This document shows, piece by piece, positions 29,005 to 39,278 of a stretch of DNA of 64,000 bases. The stretch lies in contig JAHTBO010000001.1 in NCBI GenBank assembly GCA_019166125.1, positions 163,066-227,065 of the forward strand, read 5' to 3'. The stretch's first letter is position 1; every line of letters starts with the position of its first letter. The notes under the pieces are model-generated. The model had not been told where the DNA came from, did not search any database, and saw nothing but the letters and a program-made list of their open reading frames with translations. The translations under genes and the position numbers were made by a program. The stretch comes from Alcaligenaceae bacterium CGII-47. GTDB lineage: Bacteria; Pseudomonadota; Gammaproteobacteria; Burkholderiales; Burkholderiaceae_B.

Positions 29005-30525
29005 TCAGTGAGAACATTCTGAGGTGACTGGAATAACCGCCCAGTGCAGGTCGATGATCGGGCTCTTGGGTGAGGACCAGGGTAGCTCAATGACGCCTCG
29101 CCATTGAGCTGTGTTGTAGAGCGCTTGGATCGCTGCCGCAGGCTGACCGCGTGTGCGCGGGCTGTAGGCTACAACGGCGCCACAATGTAGTGCCGTCCCC
29201 GGTACGAACCAGGGGGATTCCTCGTCATTGGCATCAATATAGACCTGAACGTGCCGGTTGAGGTTGACTGCAATATTGCCGCCCATCCAGGTGTCGGAGG
29301 CAATCACGTGCAAAGGGTGGCCTGGTTGGTACTGAGACCATTTTTCATGCACCAGGGCAGCGATTTTGGGGCCAGGGAAGGTCGATCGGGCGGCGCGCCC
29401 AGTCTCCCAGGCGAGTGGGCCGCGCGCCAGTGCGTAGCCCCCGGCCATCAGGACATGCGTGGCGATAACCAGGATCGCAATGCGGCGTAGTTGCACAGGC
29501 TCGGGGCCTCTCAGCCACCACAGGCCATAAAAACCGAATAGGATAAAAAAGGTGCTCGCCCATGAGGCTTCGAGGCGTGTGCCCAGAATGGCAGAGATCA
29601 GTAGCGTGGACAAAAAGGGTGCCAGGCCCACCCAGAGCAGGAACGTGCGCTTTTGCGGCGCCATGTTCTCGATATTGCGTGGTGCAGCAGGTATGCGGCC
29701 AGGGGCTCGGTGCTCCCAGGCGGCCCAGGCGAGCAATACAACGAGCATGGGTGCGAGGCGGCCGATCTGATCGAGCGTGAAATCCAGCATATCGCGTAGC
29801 GCATCGAGGTACGTGCCCGCCTCTAGGGATGAATCCGCATAGAGCAGAGGTTCAAAGTGATGCTCGGCGAGCCAGTATAGATGCGGCGAGATACCGATCA
29901 GGAAAGCCGCCAGTGCCAGTGCCAGGCCGCGCCAGGTGCGCCGGTCACGTAGGCTGCCGACCCGAAGCATATACAGAAAAAACGCTGCGAATTGGATCAA
30001 TGCGCTGTACTTGGTCATCATCGCCAGAGCGCTCACCAGACCCAGACCGATCCACGTTAACGAGCGTTGATCGCGTAGCGCACAGTAAAACAGCCAGGTC
30101 GCGCAGGCAATAGACCAGAGTTGTACCGTATTGTGGTTATAAATCGTGCCACGTATCGAGAAATAGGCGGTGGTAGAGACCAGGAGTGTAGCGATGAGGG
30201 CCTGACGACGGGTGGCAAGTTCGCAGCCCAGCTTCCATATGAACCAGAGGCCCAGCGCAGAGAACAGTTGCCCCATCAGGAACGGTAGCCAGATGGGCCG
30301 GCCGAACAGTTGAGTTGCAACATACATGAACCACGAGGGTAGGGGGGGGTGTTTGGTGTAGCCCAGCTCTAGGCTGGCTGCCCAGACCAGCTCCTCCATG
30401 CCGTCCAGATCGGGCGCCTTGTGACTGATGGCACACAGAATCGTCCACACGCATACCATGCCGAATAGATAGGCGAGGACTAATGTATTGGTAGGCTGTC
30501 GTGGGTGCGCGGCGGACGATGGCAT
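29005..30525 (-). CDS. GT39-type (ArnT-like) membrane glycosyltransferase
   Basis: The 506-aa protein has about ten to twelve membrane helices and the [27 protein letters not shown] segment in the first periplasmic loop (two acidic residues, then a KHPPL motif) typical of PMT_2/GT-C glycosyltransferases. The C terminus from about 395 is a small soluble domain. It is only distantly like the glycosyltransferase at 12987-14747. It converges on the c-di-GMP gene and is divergent from lipA, with about 130 bp between starts. Acceptor unknown; envelope glycolipid modification is the best guess. Confidence 0.8.
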   Translation of the reverse strand: MPSSAAHPRQPTNTLVLAYLFGMVCVWTILCAISHKAPDLDGMEELVWAASLELGYTKHPPLPSWFMYVATQLFGRPIWLPFLMGQLFSALGLWFIWKLGCELATRRQALIATLLVSTTAYFSIRGTIYNHNTVQLWSIACATWLFYCALRDQRSLTWIGLGLVSALAMMTKYSALIQFAAFFLYMLRVGSLRDRRTWRGLALALAAFLIGISPHLYWLAEHHFEPLLYADSSLEAGTYLDALRDMLDFTLDQIGRLAPMLVVLLAWAAWEHRAPGRIPAAPRNIENMAPQKRTFLLWVGLAPFLSTLLISAILGTRLEASWASTFFILFGFYGLWWLRGPEPVQLRRIAILVIATHVLMAGGYALARGPLAWETGRAARSTFPGPKIAALVHEKWSQYQPGHPLHVIASDTWMGGNIAVNLNRHVQVYIDANDEESPWFVPGTALHCGAVVAYSPRTRGQPAAAIQALYNTAQWRGVIELPWSSPKSPIIDLHWAVIPVTSECSH

Positions 30526-30655
30526 GTGGGTGGACTTTGTGCTGATTCCTGGCTTGCAAGTATACCCAAGCCGGGATCAGGCAGCGTGGTATCATCCCGA
30601 AACAGGCCCCAGACGGGCCTATGTCGGGTTCATTTTTCTCCATGGGTCTCTCTCT

Positions 30656-31642
30656 ATGACCGAAGACGTCACCATTATTCGGGCGCGATCTGGCAGTAAA
30701 TTTGTCAGTCCGCAAGGCACTAAGGCTGTCAAGGACGGTATGCGTCCTAGCGATCTAAGCACGGTCGCTGATGCCGCCCCAAAGCCCCCTTGGCTGCGTG
30801 TGCGTATTCCGTCGGGTGAAGGCTATCAGGCGATCCGCGAGATCGTCCAGACCCATAAGCTCAATACCGTGTGCGCCGAGTCCAAGTGTCCGAACATTGC
30901 AGAGTGTTGGGGACGCGGCACGGCGACCCTGATGTTAATGGGTTCAGTGTGTACGCGCGCCTGTAAATTCTGTGCCGTGAGCACGGGTAACCCCCATGGT
31001 TGGCTGGACCATAATGAGCCTGCCAACGTCGCCGATGCCGTCGCGCTGATGCGCCTCAAATACGTCGTGCTGACCTCAGTGGATCGTGACGATCTGCTCG
31101 ATGGTGGGGCGGGGCATTATGCGGCATGCATTCGCGCCATCCACGAGCGCTCGCCGCATACTGCCGTCGAGGCGCTGACGCCGGACTTCAGTGGCAGCGA
31201 GGCCAGCATAGCCAAAGTTCTGGATGCAGGATTGGTTACTTTTGCGCAGAATCTCGAGACTGTCGAGCGCCTGACACATGTGGTGCGTGATATCCGTGCA
31301 GGCTATCGCCAGACCCTGGATGTCTTGGCTTTCGCTAAGCGCCATACGCCGACCACGCTTACTAAAACCAGCATGATGTTGGGTCTGGGCGAGACCGACG
31401 AAGAAATTGAGCAAGCTATGGATGATATCCGGGCCTCGAATGTCGATATTCTGACCTTTGGACAGTACATGCGACCGACACAGAACCACTTGCCCGTGCA
31501 GCGGTTCGTGACACCAGAGCAGTTCAAGACTTACCGTGATCTGGGCCTATCCAAGGGTTTCCGAGAGGTCGTCTCGGGTGCTTTGGTGCGCTCCAGCTAC
31601 CGTGCTGAGCAGGTGCTGGAACATAATAACGTCGGCCTGTAG
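30656..31642 (+). CDS. lipA: Lipoyl synthase
   Basis: LipA inserts two sulfur atoms into protein-bound octanoyl groups to make lipoyl cofactor. The 328-aa radical-SAM enzyme has both cluster motifs: auxiliary [12 protein letters not shown] (Cys73, 78, 84) and radical-SAM CTRACKFC (Cys99, 103, 106). The C-terminal RSSY motif ([13 protein letters not shown]) that ligates the auxiliary cluster is also intact. The ATG giving MTEDVTII was chosen; upstream sequence lies within the divergent promoter. No lipB gene is adjacent, unlike the common lipB-lipA pair. Confidence 0.96.
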   Translation: MTEDVTIIRARSGSKFVSPQGTKAVKDGMRPSDLSTVADAAPKPPWLRVRIPSGEGYQAIREIVQTHKLNTVCAESKCPNIAECWGRGTATLMLMGSVCTRACKFCAVSTGNPHGWLDHNEPANVADAVALMRLKYVVLTSVDRDDLLDGGAGHYAACIRAIHERSPHTAVEALTPDFSGSEASIAKVLDAGLVTFAQNLETVERLTHVVRDIRAGYRQTLDVLAFAKRHTPTTLTKTSMMLGLGETDEEIEQAMDDIRASNVDILTFGQYMRPTQNHLPVQRFVTPEQFKTYRDLGLSKGFREVVSGALVRSSYRAEQVLEHNNVGL

Positions 31643-31676
31643 GTCCTTGCTGGGTGCGGTTTTCTGGTGCAGCGCG

Positions 31677-32018
31677 CTAGCGAGGCGTGTGTAGATGTTC
31701 CAGCTCTTGTAAGGCAAGCGCCGAGTGTGCGTAGGCGCCGCCTGCGCGCATTTCGGCGGCCACCCAAATTGCTTCCATGATCTCAGCATCGCTCGCACCT
31801 GCCCGAGAGGCACCTTGGGTGTGCCCCTTGATGCAATATGGGCATTGCGTGACATGGGCGACGGCTACGGCGATCAGTTGCTTGGTTTTGGCATCCAATG
31901 CGCCAGGGGCAAACACTGCCTTACTAAAGGCCTTGAAGGCGGCGAGTGGTTCAGGTGCAAGCTCAGCGCGCTTTTTGGCGATTTCCTGGGTGAGGCTTGG
32001 GTACATAGCTTGGTCCAT
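31677..32018 (-). CDS. AhpD-like carboxymuconolactone decarboxylase family protein
   Basis: The 113-aa protein has the AhpD-fold redox motif CPYCIKGH with Cys59, Cys62 and His66, as in alkylhydroperoxidase-type reductases rather than true carboxymuconolactone decarboxylases, which lack the cysteines. It is probably a small cytoplasmic peroxidase or thiol reductase. It lies divergent from pirin, which may point to a shared oxidative-stress theme (inference). It converges on lipA with 34 bp between. Confidence 0.88.
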   Translation of the reverse strand: MDQAMYPSLTQEIAKKRAELAPEPLAAFKAFSKAVFAPGALDAKTKQLIAVAVAHVTQCPYCIKGHTQGASRAGASDAEIMEAIWVAAEMRAGGAYAHSALALQELEHLHTPR

Positions 32019-32133
32019 GATGACTCCTGTGCGAGATGGGGTGAGGCTTCATCATAGTCCTGTCAGCCGATAGCACGGTGAATAGTCAGGCTCGGATTGG
32101 CGTCATAATATAGGTGTTCAACGGAGAAACGCC

Positions 32134-32982
32134 ATGTCTATGCGATCGATCACTCGAATACTTCCTGCCCAGGCCACCCAAGATGGTGCGGGCGTGCGCT
32201 TGTTGCGTGCCCTAGGTTATCAGCACGGGGTGCGCTTCGATCCATTTTTAATGCTTGATGCATTCTCCTCGGATAATCCTGATGACTATATCGCTGGGTT
32301 CCCGGCGCACCCTCATCGTGGCTTTGAGACCGTGACCTATATTGTTGACGGTCATATGCGTCATCGCGACCATATGGGTAATGAGGGTGATTTGCGGGCC
32401 GGAGGTGTGCAGTGGATGACGGCGGGGCGCGGCATTATCCATGAAGAGATGCCACAACAAGAGAATGGTCTGTTGCGAGGCTTTCAGATCTGGTTGAATC
32501 TGCCTTCAGCAACTAAGATGCAGCCTGCACATTACCGTGATATTCCAGTCACCGAGATCCCTGTGCGTGAACTTGATGGGGGCGGATTCGTCAAACTCAT
32601 CGCTGGAACCTTGTTGGTCGAAGGTCAGCCGCTTGTGGGGCCGGGCCACAGCGTCACGACTGAGCCAATCATTGCGGATGTGTCTGTGGCGCCCGGTCAG
32701 ACCCTCGAACTGCCAGTGCCCGCCACACATCAGCTTATGCTGTATGTTTTCGAGGGCTGGCTCGAGATTGATGGGCAGGATGTCGCCAGCACACACAGTG
32801 TATTGCTGGGAGCGGGCTCGGCGCTGCGTATGGCAGCAGGAGACCAAGGGGTGCGGGTATTGTTATTAGCGGGTAAGCCACTAAACGAGCCGATTGCACA
32901 GTACGGCCCGTTTGTCATGAACACCCAGGACGAAATCGAGCAAGCGCTAAGCGATTATCGTGACGGAGTGCTGGCTGCCTAG
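32134..32982 (+). CDS. Pirin family protein
   Basis: The 282-aa protein is a bicupin. The N-terminal cupin holds the metal ligands as FPAHPHRGFETVTYIVDGHMRHRDHMG and GRGIIHEEMP, consistent with a mononuclear iron or other metal site like that of YhhW-type pirins, some of which have quercetinase activity. The C-terminal cupin lacks these ligands. It follows GGAGAAACGCC and is 12 nt before the antiporter gene, so the two probably share a transcript. Confidence 0.92.
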   Translation: MSMRSITRILPAQATQDGAGVRLLRALGYQHGVRFDPFLMLDAFSSDNPDDYIAGFPAHPHRGFETVTYIVDGHMRHRDHMGNEGDLRAGGVQWMTAGRGIIHEEMPQQENGLLRGFQIWLNLPSATKMQPAHYRDIPVTEIPVRELDGGGFVKLIAGTLLVEGQPLVGPGHSVTTEPIIADVSVAPGQTLELPVPATHQLMLYVFEGWLEIDGQDVASTHSVLLGAGSALRMAAGDQGVRVLLLAGKPLNEPIAQYGPFVMNTQDEIEQALSDYRDGVLAA

Positions 32983-32994
32983 GGAACCGCTTAT

Positions 32995-34872
32995 ATGAAC
33001 GACCACTCTGTGATGCTCTTGGCAGGCATTGGCATGATTGCGATGCTGTGTCAGTGGGTTGCCTGGCGTTTGCACCTGCCCGCCATTCTGTTTTTATTAC
33101 TTGCAGGGCTGGCGGTTGGGCCCGGCATAGGCTGGCTTGATCCAGACGCCCTATTTGGCGATCTATTGTTTCCTTTTATCTCATTATCGGTTGCAGTCAT
33201 TTTGTTTGAGGGCAGCCTAAGTCTGCGTTTTCATGAGATTCGTGGCCTAGAAGGCGTGGTACGCCGGATGACGGGCGTGGGCATCCTGATCACCTGGGCG
33301 GTCACGACCATTGCGGCTCATTGGATCATTGGCTGGTCCTGGGAACTGGCCCTGCTCTTTGGTGCAATTATGGTGGTGACGGGCCCGACCGTGATTGGCC
33401 CTTTGTTGCGTACGGTGCGCCCAGTAGCGCGCGTCGCGCGCATCCTGCGCTGGGAAGGTATTGTTGTTGATCCGATTGGCGCGCTACTCGCGGTGTTGTC
33501 CTATGAGTTTATTGTCGCCTCACAGGCGCGCGCTGGCTTGGGGCATACGTTATTGATATTTGGCGAGACCGTACTGACTGGCATGGGGGCTGGCCTGGTT
33601 GCCGGTTTTGCCCTGGGCGAGATATTGCGGCGTAACTGGCTCGCAGATTACCTGGTGAATGTCACGGTATTGATTACGGTATTTGCGGTTTTTGCGCTGT
33701 CCAATACCTTTCTGAGTGAATCGGGTTTGCTGGCCGTGACGATTATGGGTATCTGGTTGGGTAATCGCAAGGGTGTGCCCATCGAGGACATCATGGCGTT
33801 CAAAGAGACGCTCAGTTTATTGTTGCTCTCGGGCCTGTTCATTATTTTGGCAGCCCGCATGGATTTTGCTGACTTACTTGTTCTTGGCTGGCAGGGACCC
33901 GCCGTACTGGCGGTTCTGCTGTTGATTGCGCGCCCATTGAAAGTTGCTTTTTCGACTTGGGGGTCGGGATTGCCCTGGCAAGAGCGTGTGTTGCTTACCT
34001 GGATTGCCCCTCGCGGTATTGTCGCAGCTGCGGTCTCGGCGCTGTTTGCAATTAAGCTACAGCACTTGGGGATGGCTCAGGCCAACCAATTGATGCCTCT
34101 GACCTTCATTGTTATTGTCGGCACGGTCGTTTTGCAAAGTATTACAGCCCGACCTGTCGCGCTTGCCCTGAACGTGGCAGAGCCTGATCCGGTGGGCTTT
34201 CTGGTGGTGGGTGTGGGCCCGATCGCCCAGGCGATTGCCCTGGCATTGCAGGCGGCCAAAGTACCTGTGCGCTTGTGCGGTAGCGATTGGGATGGCGTCA
34301 CCAAGGCGCGTATGGCAGGTCTGCCTGTGTACTACGGCAGCCCTTTGTCCGAGGATGCACAACGTAATCTGGATCTGGCCGGGATGGGGCGACTGTTGGC
34401 GATCGGCCCGAGTGATGATTTCAATACGCTGGTGACTTCATGGTTCGTTGATCATTATGGGCGAGGAAATGCTTATGCTCTACCGGATGGGCGGCGCGTG
34501 GACGGCACGGACAAGCATCAGGCAAGCGCCTTGCATCGTCCGGTCACACTGTTTGCTGAGGAGGCCAGCTATTGGGTGCTCATGCGCATCCTGGCAGAAG
34601 GCGGGGCTGTACGCAGTACCACCTTGACAGAGGCGTATGGATACACGCAGTACGAGACTAGCTACGCCGGACGGTTTACCCCGTTATTTGCCTTGACGCC
34701 CAAGGGCTACGCGCGCCCCTTCACGCCTGGACAAGACTGGCGACCCGAAGCCGGTTGGACGGTGCTTAGCCTGTTCTCCGCTGAGGTTGAGCAAGAGCGC
34801 GTTCAGGCACGTCGTATCGCGAGTCAGGGCGGCGACCTTGACGCTGAAGCGACACGAGAGGCCGCTGCATGA
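32995..34872 (+). CDS. CPA1-type cation/proton antiporter with TrkA-N domain
   Basis: The 625-aa product has about 12-13 membrane helices (residues 1-395) of the sodium/proton exchanger family, including LFGAIMVVTGPTVIGPLLR and the helix ending VDPIGALLA with a conserved aspartate. Residues about 400-510 are a Rossmann-like TrkA-N (RCK) domain (FLVVGVGPIAQAIALAL), which usually binds NAD(H) or another nucleotide and gates transport. The C-terminal 100 residues are soluble and unassigned. It likely exchanges Na+ or K+ for H+. It ends 1 nt before the convergent small secreted protein. Confidence 0.88.
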   Translation: MNDHSVMLLAGIGMIAMLCQWVAWRLHLPAILFLLLAGLAVGPGIGWLDPDALFGDLLFPFISLSVAVILFEGSLSLRFHEIRGLEGVVRRMTGVGILITWAVTTIAAHWIIGWSWELALLFGAIMVVTGPTVIGPLLRTVRPVARVARILRWEGIVVDPIGALLAVLSYEFIVASQARAGLGHTLLIFGETVLTGMGAGLVAGFALGEILRRNWLADYLVNVTVLITVFAVFALSNTFLSESGLLAVTIMGIWLGNRKGVPIEDIMAFKETLSLLLLSGLFIILAARMDFADLLVLGWQGPAVLAVLLLIARPLKVAFSTWGSGLPWQERVLLTWIAPRGIVAAAVSALFAIKLQHLGMAQANQLMPLTFIVIVGTVVLQSITARPVALALNVAEPDPVGFLVVGVGPIAQAIALALQAAKVPVRLCGSDWDGVTKARMAGLPVYYGSPLSEDAQRNLDLAGMGRLLAIGPSDDFNTLVTSWFVDHYGRGNAYALPDGRRVDGTDKHQASALHRPVTLFAEEASYWVLMRILAEGGAVRSTTLTEAYGYTQYETSYAGRFTPLFALTPKGYARPFTPGQDWRPEAGWTVLSLFSAEVEQERVQARRIASQGGDLDAEATREAAA

Positions 34873-34873
34873 G

Positions 34874-35200
34874 CTACCGATCTCGGCCGCGATGCTTGCC
34901 CCGATCGCCATGGCCACGGTTGCCTTGCCAATGATTATTGCCATATGAGCGCCATTGTTTATAGCGGGCTCGATCGTGGTGGCCACCACGCCAACCATAG
35001 ACAGGCGCGTACATGGGCCTGGGGATAATCATGAGGGGTTGAGGCGCGTAGTACACCGGCGGGGGGGCGTAGTAGTGGTGTGGAGCAGGGTAGATAACGC
35101 CCGGCACACCAATTGATATACCGACTGAAACCTCGGCTGAAGCCGTCTGAGCTGAGCCCAGTACGAGCAGCGCCGCAATCGCAAGTGCGTATTTCTTCAT
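34874..35200 (-). CDS. Small secreted Tyr/Pro- and His/Arg-rich protein
   Basis: The 108-aa product has a clear signal peptide (residues 1-22, cleavage after ASA), then a Tyr/Pro-rich segment (APHHYYAPPPVYYAPQ) and a basic tail rich in Gly, His, Arg and Asn. Composition suggests a disordered envelope protein, possibly metal- or polyanion-binding; no function is known to me. It converges on the antiporter gene. Similar small proteins are common in Burkholderiales. Confidence 0.7.
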   Translation of the reverse strand: MKKYALAIAALLVLGSAQTASAEVSVGISIGVPGVIYPAPHHYYAPPPVYYAPQPLMIIPRPMYAPVYGWRGGHHDRARYKQWRSYGNNHWQGNRGHGDRGKHRGRDR

Positions 35201-35358
35201 GTCATCCGATCCATTGATTGCAATGTGATGATTGTGCCGTCAGGGCGAAGTTCAATGGTGCAGCAATGATGGAGAATCGCGTCGAAATGCTACCGTCTAC
35301 CGTACTGTGGACGATAGACGTACATTTATATACAAAAGGTGGCCGACATCATCGAGAG

Positions 35359-36390
35359 CTATTCCTGGGACGAAAAAGCCATGCATCGTCCATGTACCTT
35401 TAATGAGATATCGGAATCGGCTGTGGGAGCGTCCAGGGATGATGTGCGCAAACTAAAGCAGAACCCGTCCAGCTCTAGATCCAATAAGGTATGGTCACCT
35501 CGAAAGCGGCTGCGTGATACGTGGACCTTGGGTTGGTGGGTCGAGGGCAGGGGCACGACCTGCTCGGGGCGCAGCATAATCAAGGCGGACCCGGTCACTG
35601 TTGCGCATTGTGGATATAGAGGCAGGCGGCCCAATGCACAGGTGGCCGTGCCCTCAGTGCATTGTCCGTCCATAAAAATCGATGTCCCTGTCAGGCGTGC
35701 GACCGCAGGGCTCGCGGGTTGCCAGTAAACCTGTTCGGGCCGTGCACACTGCATCATCACGCCACCTTGCATGACCGCAACTTGATCCGCAACGGAAAAC
35801 GCCTCACCTGGATCGTGACTGACCAGCACGGTTGTGGTTCCCGTGCGACGCAGCACGCTCACCACGTCCTCGCACATATTGCGGCGCAGATCCAGATCCA
35901 GGGCATTGAAGGGTTCATCGAGCAGAATCAGCGATGGATCAGGGGCAAGCGCACGGGCGAGTGCGACGCGTTGTTGCTGGCCTCCCGATAGTTCATGTGG
36001 AAAACGTTTGCCCAGACCCTGCAAGTTTGTCAGTGCCAGGATCTCCTCGACGCGCGCTTGGTGATGCGTATGTGGGCGCAGGCCATAGCGGATGTTGTCC
36101 TCTACATTCAGATGGGGGAATAATGCGCCCTCCTGTGGAACATAGCCGATCCCGCGCTTTTCTGGCGGCAGGCTCGTTAGCCCGGTGGCCACGATGCGTT
36201 GATCAAGGGCAATCGTCCCGGTATCGGGGCGTTCAAATCCGGCGATCAAACGTAATAGTGTGGTTTTTCCGCAGCCTGAGGGGCCGAGCAAGGCGAGGAC
36301 GCAGCCGTGTTCGATTGTCAGTTCAATGTGATCCAGTACGGGGATGGCGTTGTAGTGCTTGCTGAGGTGTGTGATGACGATATGGCTCAT
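35359..36390 (-). CDS. fbpC: Ferric iron ABC transporter ATP-binding protein
   Basis: The 343-aa ATPase energises periplasmic iron uptake. Motifs: GPSGCGKTT, LSGGQQQRVALARAL, LILLDEPFNALD and VSHD, followed from about residue 240 by a TOBE-type regulatory domain. The start MSHIVITHLSKHYN overlaps the permease stop by 4 nt (ATGA). It is the last gene of fbpA-fbpB-fbpC on the minus strand. A longer frame runs back through the permease without family similarity and was not used. Confidence 0.92.
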   Translation of the reverse strand: MSHIVITHLSKHYNAIPVLDHIELTIEHGCVLALLGPSGCGKTTLLRLIAGFERPDTGTIALDQRIVATGLTSLPPEKRGIGYVPQEGALFPHLNVEDNIRYGLRPHTHHQARVEEILALTNLQGLGKRFPHELSGGQQQRVALARALAPDPSLILLDEPFNALDLDLRRNMCEDVVSVLRRTGTTTVLVSHDPGEAFSVADQVAVMQGGVMMQCARPEQVYWQPASPAVARLTGTSIFMDGQCTEGTATCALGRLPLYPQCATVTGSALIMLRPEQVVPLPSTHQPKVHVSRSRFRGDHTLLDLELDGFCFSLRTSSLDAPTADSDISLKVHGRCMAFSSQE

Positions 36391-37931
36391 TTTTCCTCTC
36401 CGTAACGCCACAGACGTTGAGTAAAGATATAGACCGGGATAAGTGAGAGGAGCACGAGCAACGCAGCAAACGGTGCGGCTGCGGCGTACTCTACGTCGGC
36501 AGTGTGCGTCCAGACCTCCGTTGCGAGCGTGATGACGTCGGTGGGTGCGAGCATAAGGGTAGCGGTCAGCTCGCGGATAATCTCGAGCATCATTAACGCC
36601 ATGGCGGCACCGATACCGGGGGCGATATTGGGTAGCGTGACCGAGATAAAAGCTTGTACGGGGCGCCGCCCGAGGCTGCGTGCGATGTCCTCCATCTGTG
36701 GCGAGGCTAGCTCGACTGAGGCGCGCAGCGATGATTGTGCCAAGGGTAGAAACAGGATCACATAGGCACACAGCAGCACGAACGTGGTCTGGTATAGGGC
36801 CGGTGCTATACGGATTGCTAAAAATACCAATGCCAATGCCACGACCACCCCTGGCAGCCCATGAATAATGTAAGGCAACCGGTCAGCCAAAATGGACAGA
36901 TGACTGCGGTGGCGTACCGCCAGCAATACCAGAGGTATTGCGCAAACGCTGGTGAGGACAGCACCGATGAACGATAGGGAAAGAGAGCCTTGGATTGCAG
37001 GTAAAACATCTGCGTAGTCCAGCCCCGCAGAGTGTCCTTTGCTTAGCCAGTAGACGAGTGTGGATAGTGGGGCGCCTAGCCCGATTAGCGCGATTATTAC
37101 GAAGCCGGCCACAACCAGTGGTTTGGCCCAGCCTAGTGTGATGGGCGTTGCGCGTCGCCGGTTGCCACGTCCGATCCGTGCCACGCGTCGATTCGTACGC
37201 AGGCGCATCTCGCCCCAGGCGGCGGGCAAACATAAAGCCATCAGCACGGTGGACTGCAAGGCGGCAGAGGTGCTATCGAATTGCAACTCATATGACTCAA
37301 AAATTGCGGTGGTAAAGGTCTGCACGCGAAGCATTGCCAGGGCGCCAAATTCAGCCAGCATATGACCCAAGACTAAAACTGCGCCGCTGCCCAACGCAGG
37401 CTGAATCTGTGGACGCACGGCATAAATAAAGGTGTGCCATGGGCCGTGGCCCAGCGAGCGTGAGACATCCTCAAAACTTGCATCCGTATGGCGCAACGCA
37501 GCAGCGACAGGCAGATAGACCAAAGGGTAACTTGATAGCGTGAGGATCATGATGGCGCCCGGCATGCTCTGAAACCCCCTATCGATTGAGGACCAGGCAT
37601 AGCTAGAGACGAATGCCGGGACGGCCAGAGGCAAACCCGCGAAAGCGCGCCATGCGCGTCGACCGGGCAGGTCCGTGCGCTCAACGCACCAGGCCACAGC
37701 GGTGCCTATCACGGTCGCACCCAGTGTGACGCTGACCGCCAGGGTGACCGTATTGAGCAACAGGAAAAGCGTACGTGAGCGAAACAGCTCATCGACGATG
37801 CTGGATGCGCCAGCCTGACTGATCCTGATTGCAAGGTAGACCAGAGGCAGGCTCGTTAGGACAACTGGTACAGCAGCTGCGCTTACCAGCCATCGAGATG
37901 ATCTCGAGCGCAGACCCGGTCCGTGCGCCAT
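36387..37931 (-). CDS. fbpB: Ferric iron ABC transporter permease (double-length)
   Basis: The 514-aa inner-membrane protein has about 12 helices in two homologous halves, each with an EAA-type loop (VSRSLGHGPWHTFIYAVRPQIQP in the first, IARSLGRRPVQAFISVTLPNIAP in the second), as expected for FbpB/SfuB/thiamine-type permeases. It is coupled with fbpC by ATGA and lies 5 nt after fbpA. Confidence 0.92.
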   Translation of the reverse strand: MAHGPGLRSRSSRWLVSAAAVPVVLTSLPLVYLAIRISQAGASSIVDELFRSRTLFLLLNTVTLAVSVTLGATVIGTAVAWCVERTDLPGRRAWRAFAGLPLAVPAFVSSYAWSSIDRGFQSMPGAIMILTLSSYPLVYLPVAAALRHTDASFEDVSRSLGHGPWHTFIYAVRPQIQPALGSGAVLVLGHMLAEFGALAMLRVQTFTTAIFESYELQFDSTSAALQSTVLMALCLPAAWGEMRLRTNRRVARIGRGNRRRATPITLGWAKPLVVAGFVIIALIGLGAPLSTLVYWLSKGHSAGLDYADVLPAIQGSLSLSFIGAVLTSVCAIPLVLLAVRHRSHLSILADRLPYIIHGLPGVVVALALVFLAIRIAPALYQTTFVLLCAYVILFLPLAQSSLRASVELASPQMEDIARSLGRRPVQAFISVTLPNIAPGIGAAMALMMLEIIRELTATLMLAPTDVITLATEVWTHTADVEYAAAAPFAALLVLLSLIPVYIFTQRLWRYGEEK

Positions 37932-37936
37932 GTGGA

Positions 37937-38968
37937 TTAAGCCAAGCCTGCCTCACGGCGTAGGGCCAGTGCATCAGCAGCGTCACCTAGGTCGGCAGGC
38001 GATATCTTGGGCGGGTGTAGCTGGCTGAAGGGCTTTAGGTTAAACGGAGAGACAATGCCCGGACGCAACGGATATTCAGCAACTGAGTCGACAATTGCCT
38101 GTTGACCTGCCGGGCCGACCATAAAAGCCAGAAACTGCTGAGCCAGGGCTTGTCGTCGGGAGCTTTTGAGGATACCGGCGGCCGAGACAGTGATCAGGCC
38201 GCCTGGATCTTGATGATCCATATAATGCAGAGCAGATTGCATTTTGTCCGCGCCGATTTCTTTGGCAACTGCGAACCAGTAATAGTTATTCACCAAGGCG
38301 GTCGCGATATCGCCACTTTCGACGGCCTTCATGGCCGCCATATTTCCGTTGTAGATACGTCCGTATTTCTTCAGATCTTTGAGCCAGTTCAGAGCTGCTG
38401 GACGGCCCAGCAGCAACTCGATTGCGATCAACTGCTCCTGGAAGGCACCGCTGGTTGGTACAAAGCCGACCCGACCAGTCCAGTCCGCGGTAGCGATATC
38501 CATGATCGATGCGGGCAATGCACTGGCTTTAAGTAAAGATGGGTTATAGGCGATTGCTCGGGAACGTGCGCTCACACTAATCCAAGTGCCATTCTTGGCA
38601 ATATACCCGGGAATAATCTGTGTTAGCGTGCTAGCGTCCAGGACGGATAGCAGCCCTTTGTTGTCCAATACAGCGACGGGTGGGCTTTCTTCGGCATAAA
38701 ACACGTCTGCAGGTGAACGGGCGCCTTCTTCGATGATCTGATTGGCTAATTGCGCGCTACTGCCCTTGCGAACGTCAACGTGTACGCCGGTTGCTTGGGT
38801 GAAGGCCTTTACGAGTGCTTCGGTGGTGTGTGTGTGTTGTCCATTATAGAGAGTGAGCGTGGGCGGTTCGATTGCCTGAGCAAGCCGCATTGTTCCTGGA
38901 GCGAAGATCGCAGCTGCCCCCAAAGATAGGCTTTGGTGCATAAATGAACGACGATTTACCTTACTCAT
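37937..38968 (-). CDS. fbpA: Ferric iron-binding periplasmic protein
   Basis: The 343-aa transferrin-like binding protein picks up Fe3+ in the periplasm. Its leader has twin arginines (NRRSFMHQSLSLGAAAIF), so Tat export is possible. The mature part has the FbpA features LTLYNGQHTHTTEALVKAF and the double-tyrosine NNYYWFA iron-ligand motif. The ATG follows AGGAG by 7 nt; an in-frame ATG 30 nt upstream is less likely. A Fur-like site lies about 46 bp upstream of the start. Confidence 0.92.
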   Translation of the reverse strand: MSKVNRRSFMHQSLSLGAAAIFAPGTMRLAQAIEPPTLTLYNGQHTHTTEALVKAFTQATGVHVDVRKGSSAQLANQIIEEGARSPADVFYAEESPPVAVLDNKGLLSVLDASTLTQIIPGYIAKNGTWISVSARSRAIAYNPSLLKASALPASIMDIATADWTGRVGFVPTSGAFQEQLIAIELLLGRPAALNWLKDLKKYGRIYNGNMAAMKAVESGDIATALVNNYYWFAVAKEIGADKMQSALHYMDHQDPGGLITVSAAGILKSSRRQALAQQFLAFMVGPAGQQAIVDSVAEYPLRPGIVSPFNLKPFSQLHPPKISPADLGDAADALALRREAGLA

Positions 38969-39013
38969 TGGCGTTACTCCTGAATAGCTTTTGATCAAAA
39001 AAAGTATAACGCG

Positions 39014-39027
39014 AATAAGAATTATTA
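39014..39027. promoter_or_regulatory. Putative Fur box upstream of fbpA
   Basis: The sequence AATAAGAATTATTA is an AT-rich near-palindrome resembling the repeated NATWAT hexamers of Fur operators. It sits 46-59 bp upstream of the fbpA start, next to an AT-rich stretch (TTGATCAAAAAAAGTATAAC) that may hold the promoter. Iron repression of the fbp operon is expected from the family. Match judged by eye. Confidence 0.45.
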
Positions 39028-39278
39028 GTCTTACGAGAAGCTGACTGCAGGGATGGCTTTTGGTTTAATCAGCGCCTGTGCGGTACCCCCATACCACCCG
39101 AACACGGCTGCACGATGCCATAATTATCTGATTAATCAATTTGAAGACAATGATGGGTAAGGCATTGTTGATGCGGTTGGTGACTATCGAATCGCGTCGA
39201 TATCCTATCTTAAAGAATCCTCAGGATGTGTCGTCAAACATAAGGTCGTAACGATCTACGATGCATCTAGAGGGTTTC

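Noticed and set aside
35359-36771. fbpC as a 470-residue protein fused to an upstream domain
   Set aside because: The first 127 codons are the permease gene read in another frame; the ATGA overlap gives a normal start at 36390.
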